This document shows, one piece after another, positions 33,251-46,400 of a DNA stretch of 64,000 bases. The stretch's first letter is position 1. Each line of letters begins with the position of its first letter. The notes below the pieces were generated by a model, which did not search any database, was not told the DNA's origin, and saw only the letters and a program-made list of their open reading frames with translations. Source of the stretch: Tetracentron sinense (taxonomy: Eukaryota > Streptophyta > Magnoliopsida > Trochodendrales > Trochodendraceae); contig CM026566.1 of NCBI GenBank assembly GCA_015143295.1, positions 8,171,072 to 8,235,071 on the forward strand. The letters run 5' to 3'. A program made the position numbers and the translations under genes.

Positions 33251-36200
33251 TTAATTAATTTCTCCATGTATTTCACTATATAGATTACTTGAATACTCAC
33301 TAAGTGTCTCTCAAAGATTGGAGTTGAATAAATCAAATTGACTGTTTTGATATCGAGGGCTTTTCTCAATGAGTATAACAATCAATGCTTGGGAGTAGAT
33401 GGTAGCAATGAATTTGATAATCAATTCTTTGTTTTATGCTCATAAATAACTCCTATTTATAGCCCAAGAGGAAATATGGCCGTTGGAGGTGTATTTTAAT
33501 GCATTTAGAGCCGTTTTAAAACTAGTCGTTATAAGCATTTAATATTCTATCTCGATGAAATTAGTCGACTAATTTTTATCCCTTTGAGAAATCAGTCGAC
33601 TGGTTTATATTAACCAGCCAATTTCCTTTTGTAAAGATATAGGGGATGAATCAGTCTGGTTTTAGAAACCACATGAAATCAGTTGACTCATTTCCCGTTT
33701 GTCATAGAAAAAACCTTTAAAACATGCCTAGTTGATATGTATGATGCAATTGGTCAACTAGCTTGTCTTGATAAAAAATATGCTTATTCAAATTGATGTC
33801 CTAGGACCTTATAATGGTATGCAAGGATGCTCTTAAGGTTTCTAAGGTCATTCTAGGTCATTGAGTTTTCAATCTTCCAACCTTTGAGGACTTTTTACAA
33901 AAGTAATAAGTTATCTCAAACAATGAATATAATGAAGTACAATGCCCAATCAGCTCGGCTTAGAACATTATTAGGTTTACAAGGAACTGGAAAATCTTAT
34001 CCCCTCTCAACCTATGCATGATTTTTCTACAATGTTACCTAAAGAACCTTATGTCATCATCAAATGAGACATTAACAATTATAAATACTCTTTGTAAATA
34101 ATTGTGTGAATGTGATGCTTCTCTAATCAACATAGAAAAGTCTTATATTGGCTTTCGAGGGCATATAGGTCCAACAATCTTCCATTTGCACTCTAAGTCA
34201 ATTTGATGTAATGCCCATCTTCTTAGTGATGTTTCTTAAACACTAGCTGAGGCATAACTTAATATATAGGTCTGTCATGTCTGCTTTACCACAACAATTG
34301 TAGTAATGCTATAACATTTGCAACTCTTGCAGATTTGTTATCAATAACCAGAGTCTTTAAAAGACTAAACAAAATGATATTGTCCAACAATCATTTTTTT
34401 AAGTTAACTTACTTGTGCTCTACCATTATACAATGCTCCAGACTAATTTGAATAATATTTTATCTCATCATTATATGACGAATATCCGGTCTAGTACACA
34501 TATATTGTCTCATGATATCACATATCTAAGAGAAACAGATTTCATGCCCTAAAGGTAGAAAACTCTTTTCTTGGAATCTTACTTGCACAAAAACATAATT
34601 GTAATTGGGAGAATAACAATATCATTTTCCTTTTGTCTCCAAGCTATTTAGGACTAAGAAAATATGATGTTGAAATTTTGTCCTTCTTGTTAGATCACAT
34701 CTAAGAGAGAAGAATAATATCCATATCACATTCACAATAAGTAGAATGTTATCTTTGCATAGAGTCAAGAAAGCAATCACGCTCCCACTAACCAGTTTGT
34801 ACACAAATGATACTTTCATTCTTAAATGAAAATCAAACAGTTTAATTACTTTATCAGAATAAAAGTTAGTCCAACTACATATTATGGGACATGTGGGTTC
34901 TAGTGCACTATTTAGGTATGGTGGGAATCGAGAGTTGATCTCTATCAATTCTCATAGTTATCAGTCTTTTGGGCTTCCGCTTCTAGAACAATTTTAGATT
35001 CAGTTTCTCTTCTAGGAAACTTCTATTTCTATTTACAAATGTCTTTTGTTATCCAGGAATAGAGACTAAGTGTCTCTAATGCGAATCCCAAGCTCATCTA
35101 CTATCGAATCAATATCCAATATTATTTGATTTAACAATACCATCATGCTATGGTTTCTTATGAGAATTGTCTGAGACACGATGTAATGAGAGTAACTTAT
35201 GAAATTTCTATTAAGAGGTACTCTTCTCATCCATAGAAGACTTATTATATAGCCGTTTCTTTATTTCATTACAGAATTCCTTGGACTTTTCAAAGAAGGT
35301 GAAATAAAGTTAGCTTCCTTTTAATGGAAGATTCATATGACTACGATCATCCGTGTGCACTAATACAATACGAGAAGACACATCTTTCTCCATGATAATT
35401 ACTCATAGGATTAAGTTCATAAAGACTAAGGAATGTATCAAATACTAAATTAATGTTACAATAGTAACAATATAAGAAATCTAATTTCTATAAGTAATTG
35501 ACACATACATAGTCTCTAAGAATAAAATCCTACTTTGAGCTAGTTTTTTTTTTCATTAAAATATCTCAATAGTGACAATAACAACTATTGCATTTGTCAC
35601 ATTCCTAAGTAGAAGTTTTATCTACTTGGACTTCTCCTTTTCCTTAGCAAACATGCAACTATTGCACTTATGCAAGGTTATACCATATATTTGGAGTTGG
35701 AGGTTCCAACAATTAAGTTGGATTTGATGAGTATACAAATTGGACATTCCTTCTAAAAGTTTATCCTGAATCAAATAACCAACTACTTCATGAATGAAGC
35801 AAATTCCTTATACTTTCATTTTCTTCTCAGAAGAACCCTTGTCCATACTACTAGAATATCTTTCCTTTGGAAAATCTTGAATTGCTTTCCTTTACATAAA
35901 TGCTTAGAATTTATAGAATCCAACTCCTTTGAACATCTTTGCAAGTAGCATTGAACTCTTCACAAGGTTCTTAGCCATATGCAACATGTGGAATTTCAGA
36001 CAATTTGATTCCCTACTTGTTGAACATAAGTAATGAGAACTTAGACAATTCTTTAGATAGTAAGCACAAACTTGAGATTCATTTTCCAGTCCAAACACTT
36101 TGAATTGGTCAAGAGATTCTCATTAAAGTCTTGATAAGGTGGTTATAGAATGACATGACAATAAGTAAAACATGCATCATAATATCTCACATTAGAATAT

Positions 36201-36420
36201 CATCATATCAGAGTTTTTCAATCTTTGATGATATTGCTCGTCATTCAGTCAAATTTCATAAACCCCTCAATCTATAAAATTAGAAAATATGCTACTTCAT
36301 ATTTCTGATGAGCATTGGGAGCCTTACAATACACATTAAACACCACATGCCCCATGATTTGTGGCCAATCTTTTGCCGTAGGTCAATGATATCTAAGAAA
36401 GAAAAAACTTAAAATAAGAG
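33250..36420 (-). mobile_element. Heavily shrunken Ty1/copia element F
   Basis: On the minus strand traces of gag (ENLLTNSKCLDWKMNLKFV near 36100), a protease-like zone near 35700, reverse transcriptase (FVYKLVSGSVIAFLTL near 34780) and a purine tract plus LTR start (TGTTGGACCTATATGCCC near 34172) follow in copia order. The whole internal region is only about 2 kb instead of 4-5 kb, so much has been lost. It is an old fossil with many breaks. The LTR contains a CTATAAATAG box (about 33453-33463) and short palindromes upstream of it. Ends are approximate. Confidence 0.6.
33453..33760 (-). promoter_or_regulatory. Element F LTR promoter-like region
   Basis: A perfect 18-bp palindrome AAATTAGTCGACTAATTT (33557-33574), a second AGTCGACT copy at 33594-33601, and weaker AGTTGACT-type copies near 33680 and 33750 lie upstream (minus strand) of GGGCTATAAATAGG at about 33453-33463. 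Spacing is looser (about 31 bp) than in E, B and B'. Confidence 0.4.
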
Positions 36421-36528
36421 TTTAAAAAAGACAATTTTTTTTTGAACATAAGAATTTGAAAAGACCTATTCTTTTTGTTGAGGGAAAAAAAAGGAGCTTC
36501 GGAGTGGGGAGGTCCTGTTTATTTCAAA

Positions 36529-37433
36529 CTAGCGAGTGGCACGTGCGATGCACGTGAGAGTGAGGGGAAAGAGTTAACCATAGTTAATAGGAGTTAAAAG
36601 GGACACATGTTAACCCGCAGGTGCAATTGAACTCTCCCCGAGTTGAATCGTAATTAGCTGTAATTCTATTATTTAAATAGATAGATAGATGAGCAAGGGG
36701 TAGTTTGGGAATTAAAGTAAATCATAAAATCAAAGTTTTGTTTTATATAAGGGTAGTTTAGGAATTTAGGAAAAATCAGGCTACGCCTGCCTCTCGTATT
36801 ATAATAGTAAAGATAAACAAGTTTTGTTTTATATAAGGGTAGTTTAGGAATTTAGGAAAAATCAGGCTACGCCCGCCTCTCGCATTATAATAGTATAGAT
36901 CATTAAATCAAACTTTTGTTTTATATAAGGGTAGTGTTGGAATTTAGGAAAAATCAGGCTACGCCTGCCTCTCGCATTATAATAGTAAAGATAAACAAGT
37001 TTTGTTATATATAAGGGTAGTTTAGAAATATAGAAAAAATAAGGCTACGCCTGCCTCTTTCATTATAATAGTAAAGATAAACAAGTTTTGTTTTATATAA
37101 GGGTAGTTTAGGAATTTAGAAAAAATCAGGCTACGCCTACCTCTCACATTATAATAGTATAGATCATTAAATCAAACTTTTGTTTTATATAAGGGTAGTT
37201 TAGGAATTTAGGAAAAATCAGGCTATGCCTGCCTCTCACATTATAATAGTAATAAAGATAAACAAGTTTTGTTTTAGATAAGGATAGTTTAGGAATTAGG
37301 AAAAATCAGGCTACGCCTGCCTCTCGCATTATAATAGTAATAAAGAAGATAAAAGATAAACAAATTTTGTTTTATATAAGGGTAGTTTAGGAATTTAGGA
37401 AAAAACAGGCTACGCCTACCTCTCGCATTACTA
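36529..37433 (-). mobile_element. Short Helitron with tandem array of 5' ends
   Basis: Read on the minus strand the 3' end is CACGTGCATCGCACGTG (7-bp stem, 3-base loop), then CCACTCG and CTAG at 36529 followed by T, the Helitron signature. The 5' end type is TCTTTACTATTATAAT or TCTATACTATTATAAT with GCGAGAGGCAGGCGTAGCC following. This 5' segment is repeated eight times (about 36739-37433, period 82-100 bp) on the side away from the 3' end. The minimal element is about 290 bp and non-autonomous. Units alternate between two linker types (ending AAAGATAAACAAG or ATAGATCATTAAATC). Confidence 0.7.
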
Positions 37434-39390
37434 CTAATGAAAGCCAGGGCGGGGGAGGCCTACATGGCGGTCTGAGAGCGATTTTAGGAGAATTTGAGAT
37501 TCTGATAAGAAGTTGTGAGAGATGAGCATGTATGTGAAGAGACGTATCCTTTCCAGTAGAGTGAGAAGTTATAGTGGAGAGACGTACCTGATTCATGAAC
37601 CTTCTCAACAAAACACCTTTTGAGTCCAGTTTCTTCTCTCTTCCTTTAAACTCTTCATCCTCTACCTCTATGTATCAAACAAAACAAACCTATTTGTGCT
37701 CTTCCGTTAAACTCTCTCTCTCTGCCCTTATATATCAAACAAAACACACATGTTGGATGAGAAAGGTTGCAACTATTGGAATTCAAAATTTTTGAGGTTT
37801 TGGGTGGAAATGTAGCTTTTCAATTTTTTGTGAGTTTTTTTAGGGGTGCAATTAGTCAATTTCCAAAACGTCACAACTCATTGGGAAACCAAAGCAATAG
37901 TTACGCAATTCTTATTGAATCCATACGGTATGTGTCCCTTGGGAAGCGACACAATCAAGCCTTCTAATATATATGCGTAGGATCACAAGCATAGCAAAGG
38001 AAAACCTCTGCTGAAGTTCTGTTGTTGGAACAAATGCAAACAATTGTGCAGTCGCTGGCTATCAGAGGATGGGTATTCGGCTGGAATGGTTGACAATAGC
38101 AATATCTTTGAATGAAGTGACCACACATTAAATTTGATGTATGTTTGTTTCTTTTCTAGGGTTTATGTTTAATGTATTTGATAATGGAATTGACGCTTAT
38201 GTTTGTTTGGTTGGATGTTAATAGCAATTGCATTACCATGAGTGTACTGCTTCTAATATATAGTCATAGATTTACACTGTAAAGAGGAAACTTTTTACAA
38301 TAGCATAGTCCTAAATATATACTCTTAATAACAGGAAGGGAGATCTCCAATTGATTCACGGAGGGTTGAATATGTGGGATTTATCCAATCTTATCTCTGG
38401 CGTGAGATATGCTCAGCATGGGAACTACTAATATGTAACGCTTCACTTTTGATTGTGATCCAACTATATATATATATGTGCATATGTTGGTTGCAGGGGG
38501 TTTTTCTATTTAATAGATGCCGACATATTGGTTGAGAGAGAGAGAGAGAGAGGTGGGATAAACACCTTCCATTTCCAAATTGGTCCCGGATCAACCAAGA
38601 CCTCCATTTATCTAATACAATTATAGATTTTGTTATTATGTACAGGTGAAAGGGGTTTGGAGATACAAGGCAATTTTCTCAATTTTATTCACCGTGTATC
38701 TACAAGATGGTTTTAGAAATTAAAATATGGTTTTACCTTCAGGGATGCCCACACCTTGGCCTTGATAGGATCAAGAGGTTTGAAAATTGTTGGTTAATTA
38801 GTATAAGTGATTAGAAATTAAAAATATTACTTTAAAAATGTTGGTTAACAATAAAAATTAATTATTAATTACTATTTATCTAATTTTATTGGTCAGAATA
38901 GTGTGTTCAAGTGGAGGGATTCTTATTCATTTGGTTTCAGGTCTTTTGGCCATTTAGGGATTGATTTTAGGTAGAGTTTGAAGTTTTGCGGCCTAACTAT
39001 ATCTGATTAATTAAATTGGGTTTAAATTTTTATAATTTTTGCATGCTTAATTTTCTTTCTTTATTAAAGTGGGATTGTGTGTTCGTGACTCTTATATATG
39101 GGAGATGTCAAAATATGTGTTGCTGGCCCTATTCTCTTCTTGCTCCTCTATATGGTTGTCGTCTCAATGATTCTTTGTATTGGTTTTTTTTCACTCTTAA
39201 CACTTATCGTATATTGACAAAGTTAGTGTTTGCTTATTATGATTCTGTTTTCTATATTCGTTGGTAGATTTATATAAGAAAATTTTATTTTCTGAGGATA
39301 GGTTTTGTTTTGAAATGCTTAACTTACTACTACATTAGACTATGTACTTTAATTTGCAATTCTTAGTGGTCTATGCCCTGTTTTTACTAT
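37434..39390. other. Intergenic sequence without recognised features
   Basis: No supported coding region or transposon ends were found. Short GA and AT microsatellites lie at about 38465-38478 and 38535-38555. Small open frames on both strands lack homology that I recognise. Confidence 0.5.
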
Positions 39391-39395
39391 ACATC

Positions 39396-39560
39396 AACTG
39401 TAGTTAAGATTCACTCACTCTTAAGGTTAAGTGATCTAACCTTGGTTTTTAAAAGCCAAAAAAAAAAAAAAAAGACAAAAAAGAAACTTTAATTTTCTTC
39501 AGCATAACCATAGTTATGAGTGTTAAAAGGGACACGTGGCCATGGCATTTAACTACATAG
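39396..39560. repeat. Stray copies of the 143-bp unit from the NTH1 intron 4 array
   Basis: GTTAAGATTCACTCACTC and ATCTAACCTTGGTTTTTA (39395-39452) match one half of the tandem unit at 52361-53215. The inverted GTTAAAAGGGACACGTGGCC at about 39520-39540 matches its other half. Flanked by an A tract. The parent element was not identified here. Confidence 0.5.
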
Positions 39561-39812
39561 TTAAATGCGTGGTGTGTTAATCGCTGCCCTTATTTTTTTG
39601 GTTAGTTGTGCATTACATCTTTAGAGATTGATGAAATATTGTCCGATTAGCATTACCTATCAACATACAATATCTCTATAAAAATATACCCATCTCTCAA
39701 TCCTATCAATGGTGGTGGCAGACTTCTCCCGTCTCCATATTTTTTTATTTTGTGTTTTTTCCAATTAATTGTGGACTAATTTTTTTTTTTTTGGCGATTA
39801 ACAATTAAAAAA

Positions 39813-39982
39813 GAGGCATGCTAGCCCTACTCTCGGTCAAACTCTACGCTTAGCCTCCACCAACCACCTATCCATTATCAAATCAGTTATGATGGTTAAA
39901 GCACTATCTCTCATCAAGAATGGACAAGTGGTTGGTGGAGGCTAAGAGTAGAATTTGACTGAGAGTAGGGCTTGCATTCCTC
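39813..39982. mobile_element. Mutator-like MITE, 170 bp
   Basis: Terminal inverted repeats of about 50 bp beginning GAGGCATGCTAGCCCTACTC on the left and, inverted, GAGGAATGCAAGCCCTACTC on the right. Perfect 9-bp target duplication ATTAAAAAA at 39804-39812 and 39983-39991. No coding capacity. The 9-bp duplication points to the Mutator superfamily. Confidence 0.82.
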
Positions 39983-40069
39983 ATTAAAAAAATTGGCCTA
40001 CACGTATTGATTATGATAGAGAGGTGTTTCATCTTAATGATGATTCACTACACGTATTACTTTAATTCC

Positions 40070-40349
40070 CAAACTACCCAACTATTTTAATGGGAGAGGC
40101 AGCTTAGCCTAAATTTTCCAAAATCCCTAAACTACCCTTATATAAAACAAAACTTTAATTTAATGTTTTACTTTAATTCCCAAACTATCCTCATCTATCT
40201 ATTTAAAAAATAGAAACACAGCCAATCGCGATTGAACTCGGGGAGAGTTCAATCGCACCCGTGGGTTAACACGTGTCCTTTTTAACTCCTATTAACTGTG
40301 GTTATCTCCTTCCCCTCGCTCTCACGTGCATCGCATGTGCTACTGCTAG
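40070..40349 (+). mobile_element. Short Helitron immediately upstream of NTH1
   Basis: The same family as 36529-37433 but in plus orientation. Shared blocks are GGGAGAGGCAGC, TTATATAAAACAAAACTT, GAACTCGGGGAGAGTTCAAT and TTTTTAACTCCTATTAACTG. It ends in the hairpin CACGTGCATCGCATGTG, then CTAG at 40346-40349 followed by T. The 5' end is worn and approximate. The 3' end is 66 bp before the NTH1 start codon, so the element forms part of the promoter or leader. Confidence 0.68.
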
Positions 40350-40415
40350 TTATAATAGTTATAATAGTAAAGAAAGAAAGATAAAATATGATGAAAATCT
40401 TGTTTTGGCCTCCGA

Positions 40416-43400
40416 ATGTCTCTCATTCTCTTCAGAAATTATGTTCTTCCATTTCCTTCTTTGCAACTCAACTGTAAAATGTCGAAAACAAGACTTTTTG
40501 CCCAAAAGATTCCATCAAAACCCGAAATCCCCCATCCTGACGTGAAACCAGGTAAGAATCTCAAATTTCTGAAAAGGGGTTCTTTTGTTTTTTACCAAAT
40601 AATTAAAATATGTACTTTTTTATTTGCATAAAATGTTTTGTTTCAGGTTCTGATTCTTCTAATGTTGTTTCTGGGCAAGAGGTTCGTATGTATGCTAGGA
40701 AAAAAAGAGTGAGACGGACAGCCGAAACCACAGCAGAGGAACTTAAACCAGAGCCTCTCCAACAAGAAGTAAGGATTGTAATTTAAGAAATACATTTAAT
40801 TTTTAAAAATTATTTATTTTTGAGAATTTCCCTGATCTGTGAAGACACTCATGCTAACTTTCCCCTTTTCTTTGTTTTGATACGATTAACGGGTACTTCT
40901 GTTTTTTCGTTTTTTCTGAATTGATAGTATGTTTATGTTCATTTTTTTTATACTTAATTTCTTATCTAGTGAGACTCCTTTCAGTTCATTGATGCGCATC
41001 ATAATTTTGTATTGTTTCTATAATCTAAGGATTTAACGGTTTTTAAAAAAATTAATTTGCTCATTCGTGGCATTTTCTTCATACATGCTATTCCTGGGCT
41101 TTGCAAGTCTCACCAAAAGAAAGTGGGATTGTCCATGATTTACATTTTAATTTTGTCTGATGAAATGAGAATTTTTTTTCATGTATATTCACTGAATTGC
41201 AAGTGGTAAGCGAAATAAATTAGTAGATGTCTAAGCAAACAGTAAAGAAAGAGAGATGATGTCTAAGCAATGGTTTAATCTCTTTCCCAAAAGATGATGC
41301 AATCTTCATTCCTTTTCAATGGGTAGAGAATCAAATATCTTCTTTCCATTGGGCCAAAACCGGCCTGTAGCTGATGCAATGCATATACTTTCTGGTCATT
41401 ACACAATTTAATTATTCCATATAGTAATAATTCCGTAGAATAGTACTAGTGAGGGTGTCGAAACTTTGAGGACTGTGCTGGTTTCATTGCCTATTATCAA
41501 GATTAGTTTTAAACTAATGATTGAGAAGAGTTGATTTTCAATGAATTAAACTAAAACAATCGTTTAAACTAATGGTGACTTCTAAATTAATTATCAACTA
41601 TTGGGTTTTTAAATTCTTTGGAGAGAAGATCTAGGGTGTTTAAATCCACCCCTAATCTCAGAACTAATCTCATTCTAAATTTATTCAGACCTCTTGATTT
41701 GCAAACATTACAGTGAGAGTGACAGCACATCCCCTTTCCACTGATCAAGAAAGATACAAGAGATCAAATCTTAGGCATATCGTATCTTTGGTTAGCACGA
41801 GTGATATTCATTAAATTAGAGTCGTATGATCACTCGTCTTCCCTTAGCATAAAATATCTTAAGATCTAATCTCTTGATATATTAAAACAATTGCATAAAA
41901 CTTTTATCAAAATTCTAACGAAAATTAATACAAGTGGTTTCAATTTCAATTTCCTAACACCTAAAACAAGGATAGAAATTCAATTGAAATCAAATTTAAT
42001 TCAAATAAATCCAGTTGTTAGAACAACTCTCTCATTATGCAATCAATGTCATACAAAAAGGAAATCTAAGTAAAAACAAAGAACGACACAATTACTTGGC
42101 TAGAGCTTCATCGAAACCCTAGAATGGAAAGTTAGTTCATCGCTAAGGAGGAGCACGTCGTCTTCATAGACAAAAACGAAGAACTCATCCTTTTGGCTTT
42201 CTTGATCTCTAGAGCTTCTCTTCTTCAATTCTCAAAATCTCTACTTCTTCTTTATGGCCAAAGAATCTTCTATTTATAGAGAGAGGGAGGTGCATTCGGA
42301 TTAGGGTTTGCAAACCTATTAGGACTTTAAGTCCCCTTTTTCTGGATACTCTCTACAAGGCAAAACTGCCGATTGTGATCGATCGCACAGTAGCTGCAAT
42401 CAATCGCATACAGTGAAAACTTTTCAGTGACTCTTTGCTTTATTTGCGATCCATCGCAGTTTCTTTATTTATCGCAGCATAACCTGAAAATGATAAAAAC
42501 AACCAAGTACCGTAAAACAATTTAAAATAGAACTTTAAGGAACTAATAAATTTAGTTTGAGGTGCATAAATGTGTAACAATTAACACCGATCACAACCCC
42601 AAACTTACATATTGCTGGTCTTTGAGCAATGCAAAATAAAATAAAAACTAAATTAAACTATATCTACATCCCCTTTCGTGGGATCTCCGCTTGTATTTTG
42701 CATATGCAACAAGCCTTTTAAACCCCTAGGTGGCCTTAGTGGACGAGTGAAGTCTCGTGAAGGTTTACAGTGATGACATCCACAAACATCTGTACTACCC
42801 TGTAATTGTGCAATATACTCAAGTAAAACATGCAAGTTTCAAAATAGTGACTGATACATATTCCAAACTTTTAAAATCATAATACATGCAAGATAATCCA
42901 CAATTTATTAACAAGATTGAATTTTCGACTCTTCAAATTCTCAATTTCACACAATTCTTACCAAATTCTGAAAAATTCAGCTCATAAAGATTATCATAAT
43001 TTTTCTTTGATGTGTAATATGAATTAACAAATGAATGTGTGATCTCAACCTAACATTTCAACTATTGTTCTGTCGACCCATGTTTTATTGAACTTCCTAT
43101 CCATTTAAACACACAACCCAAGACTTTCACTCACTTTTCAGTTTTTCGCTCTTTTCTTTTTTGTATAAGTGTGACTGTGTAGAATCTAAGTCCATTAAGC
43201 ATTCTAGACAACCCAGGTAGTGAGTGTTAGGCCGGTGAGGCAGTGACTCCCAAACCAGAAGACTTTAGGGCACCAGGTGTCAAGACACCATTAAAGACTT
43301 ATTAACTCAAGTCAAATAGGCTACGAACTCTACGAATTTAAACTAGTCATATTGTTTTATCCATTACAAAGATCACACGGTTTGACGCGAACATTCTCTA

Positions 43401-46400
43401 CTTATTGAAACAAGAGGTCTGGTTCATAAGTGCAAAACCTGGTCAGGTAACCCATTTTTCTATCAAATTTTAAAAAATTTCAATTTAGCCAAGGTTGATG
43501 TTCAATTTCTAGGTCATCAAACTTCTTATGAGTTAACAAAAGCACTAATCAATTAATTTGGTTTCAAACCCCACTAGACAATATGTTAGAGTGTCCGTGC
43601 ATATATCAAAGTGATTTCATGACTTTAAAAAAAATTCAGCTTTAGTAGTTTAGTCAAAGGTTAAAAACTGTGTCTATTTGGCATCATGCGTTCTCAAATT
43701 TAACCCTATCAATAAAAAATGGATTTCCCTATATGTATCACAATCTTCAAATTTCAGAATAGAGCAATCTTAAAAATTTCATTGTTTTGCATGTTCTACC
43801 CTATTGCATGGTTGCACAATCACCCAAAATAGTAAAAAAATAATAGCTATTATTTCCCAACACCAAACTTAAAGGTTACATTATCCCCAATGTAAAAATA
43901 GAATTCAAGCACAGAAGAGATTAAAACAATAATACCTAACTAGTGATAGGCAAACCATAAGTCCGGAAAGCGAAGGTGGGTGAAAATAGATCAAGAATGT
44001 ATAAAAATCACCCCATACTTCGTCCAAACAACACCTAGCAAGGTTAGTACAATATAAGAAATATTCACACAAAAAAATAGATGCTAAATCAATCAATATA
44101 TATCAATTAAGTATAGAAAGCATAAAGCAAGAACAAAATTTTGATATTTAATTTTTTTTTTTTTTTTTGAGTTGGGCGATCGATCTCCTTTTTTTTGTTT
44201 TGAAGAATAGGGTGATGAATTACCACTCCAAACTTGAATTAACGAAACGAAAGAAATAAAGAAAGATCTTAGACTAGACTTAAGAGATTGGGTTGCCTCT
44301 CAACAAGCGCTAAGTTTATCGTCTTCAGCCAGACGACCTTAAAAACATTCAACCGTCTAGGTAGACGGGATCAAGTAAGGCTGGAGGTGTTGGGCCTTGG
44401 CCTTGAGCACACGCCCATTTGGATCAGAGAAGAGGGATTTTTTATGTCTTTGCAAGGTTGCAATTTTATGTTTGGCCCTCACTTTATGTTTTTCCAATGG
44501 AAAACTTTTTAGATGAGTGAGATTAAGCAAAGAAGGTTCATTCCCTATGAATTTTTCTATGATGGGGTCCGGGGGTTTAAGATGAGCGAGAGATGCCTCC
44601 AAAGGATTATCAGTTAAAACATAAGGATGGGCTTCCTCAACTATGTTATCAAGCATATCTACCAGGAAGCAATCTTCCCCCTTCGATTGTTGTTTGGGGG
44701 TAGTGAAGACGTTCAACCGAACTTTTATGTTACCAAATGACACTTTCATCACCCCAGTCCTATAGTTTATGCAAGCATTAGCAGTAGTTAGGAAGAGACG
44801 ATCGAGGATGACTGGATTTTGGTTTTTTCAATTATGCATGGGTTCCATGTTAAGGACAAGAAAGTCGACAAGAAAGAAAAATTTGTCAACTTTAATCAAA
44901 ACATCTTCAACTACCCCACGAGGATTTTTCGTGGATCTATTCGCTAATTGTAATACAACGGATGTGGGGCGAAGCTCTCCTAAGCCAAGTTTCTCATACA
45001 CCGAGAATGATAATATATTAACACTATCTCCTAAATGAAAGAGTGCCCGGTCAATGGAGTGATCTTCAATGATATATGAAATAGTAGGAGCACTAGGGTC
45101 CTTAAAGTTTGGAGGAGTGTTGGATAATTGAGCTCACTTGCTTAGTGAGGACTTTCTTGGACACATGAGTCTTTGATTTGCGCTTTTGAGTGCACATGTC
45201 CTTGAGAAATTTGGCATACGCCGGGATTTGCTTGATGACATCTTTGAGCGGAAAGTTGATTTTGACTTGTTTAAAAACCTCCATCATCTTATCAATTTTA
45301 GTTTCATTTTTCCCAAAAAGGAGAATCTTTTAAGTACTGAGGGTAAGGAGCTTTGGGCATATAGGATTCTGGGGGAGTAAGATTAGATAAAGATGAAGGA
45401 CTGTGGTCCTTCTTAGAGATACTCACCTGTTCTCCTTGGAGATTTGTTGGGCCTACATTAGGCTCTTTTCCTCACTCTTCTTCTCTCTTCTCTTTAATCT
45501 CGTTTCAATTACCTTCCTACTCATTAGGGTGGTAATGGCAAGAATGTGCTCACGATGAGTTTCATTGTTTTGAGCATCGTCAACCATATTTACATTTTTA
45601 GGGTTACTCACCTATTGGATTAGGAGTTTTCCTTCTCTCTTGTATACGACACTAGCTAGTTGTCCCAATTGAAACTCAATCCTCTGGATAGATTGAGAAT
45701 GAGAGTGTAGTAGTAAGTGTTGGCCTCTAAGCCTTTGAGAACTTGCAACACTTTCTCCTCGAAAGATGGGTTCTTTTGAGGAGGAGGAGAGTGTTGGAAT
45801 TCCTGTTGTTGGGGAGGATGGTAGTTAGACTGATTTTGAAAAGGTCGGACATTCGACCTATGAGGTTGGGGGAAAGAATTCCCTTGAGAAAAGTTATTCC
45901 CTTGAGCTTGGGGCTGCCATGGGAAATTAGGATGGTTCCTCCACCCGGGTTATAAGTATTAGAATATGGATCATTACCCTGGCAGATATAGGCATCATTG
46001 ATATGCTCTTAGACAAGGTCCGTGAATTGGGCAGCAACGGACACTCATGCACATAATGTGCAGGGTTAAAACAGATAGGACAAACCTCTCTCGGAGTAGG
46101 AGTTGGTTGAGGGGGTGTGTAAGAAGATGGTCCTAGAGCCATGAGTTAGTCTAATTTTCGAGACAACTCATCCACTTTAGATGAGACATCTATAGAAGTG
46201 CCCACTTCATAGATGCCTCTCTTGGGAGTCAAGGTAGATGGTTGTCTCTCAGAACGGTTATTCGAGGCATGATGGAGAGAGTTTTCACTCAGATATTCAA
46301 ACAACTCCCATGCCTAAGCCTCATTTTTCATCATAAATGTCCCACCACATGAGACATCAATCAATTGACGGTTGTAATGAGGCAGTCCATCATAGAAAGA

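Noticed and set aside
36529-40349. One 3.8-kb transposon with 270-bp terminal inverted repeats
   Set aside because: The two ends are inverted copies, but each carries its own Helitron hairpin-CTAG terminus, facing outward without a target duplication. Two oppositely oriented short Helitrons explain it better.
40479-40481. ATG at 40479 as the NTH1 start
   Set aside because: Possible, but the in-frame ATG at 40416 adds an N-terminus resembling the organelle-targeting region of plant NTH1; kept as the alternative.
44151-44168. Poly-T tract as an RNA polymerase III terminator or retroposon tail
   Set aside because: No A/B box, tRNA-like body or target duplication around it; it lies inside gypsy element G.
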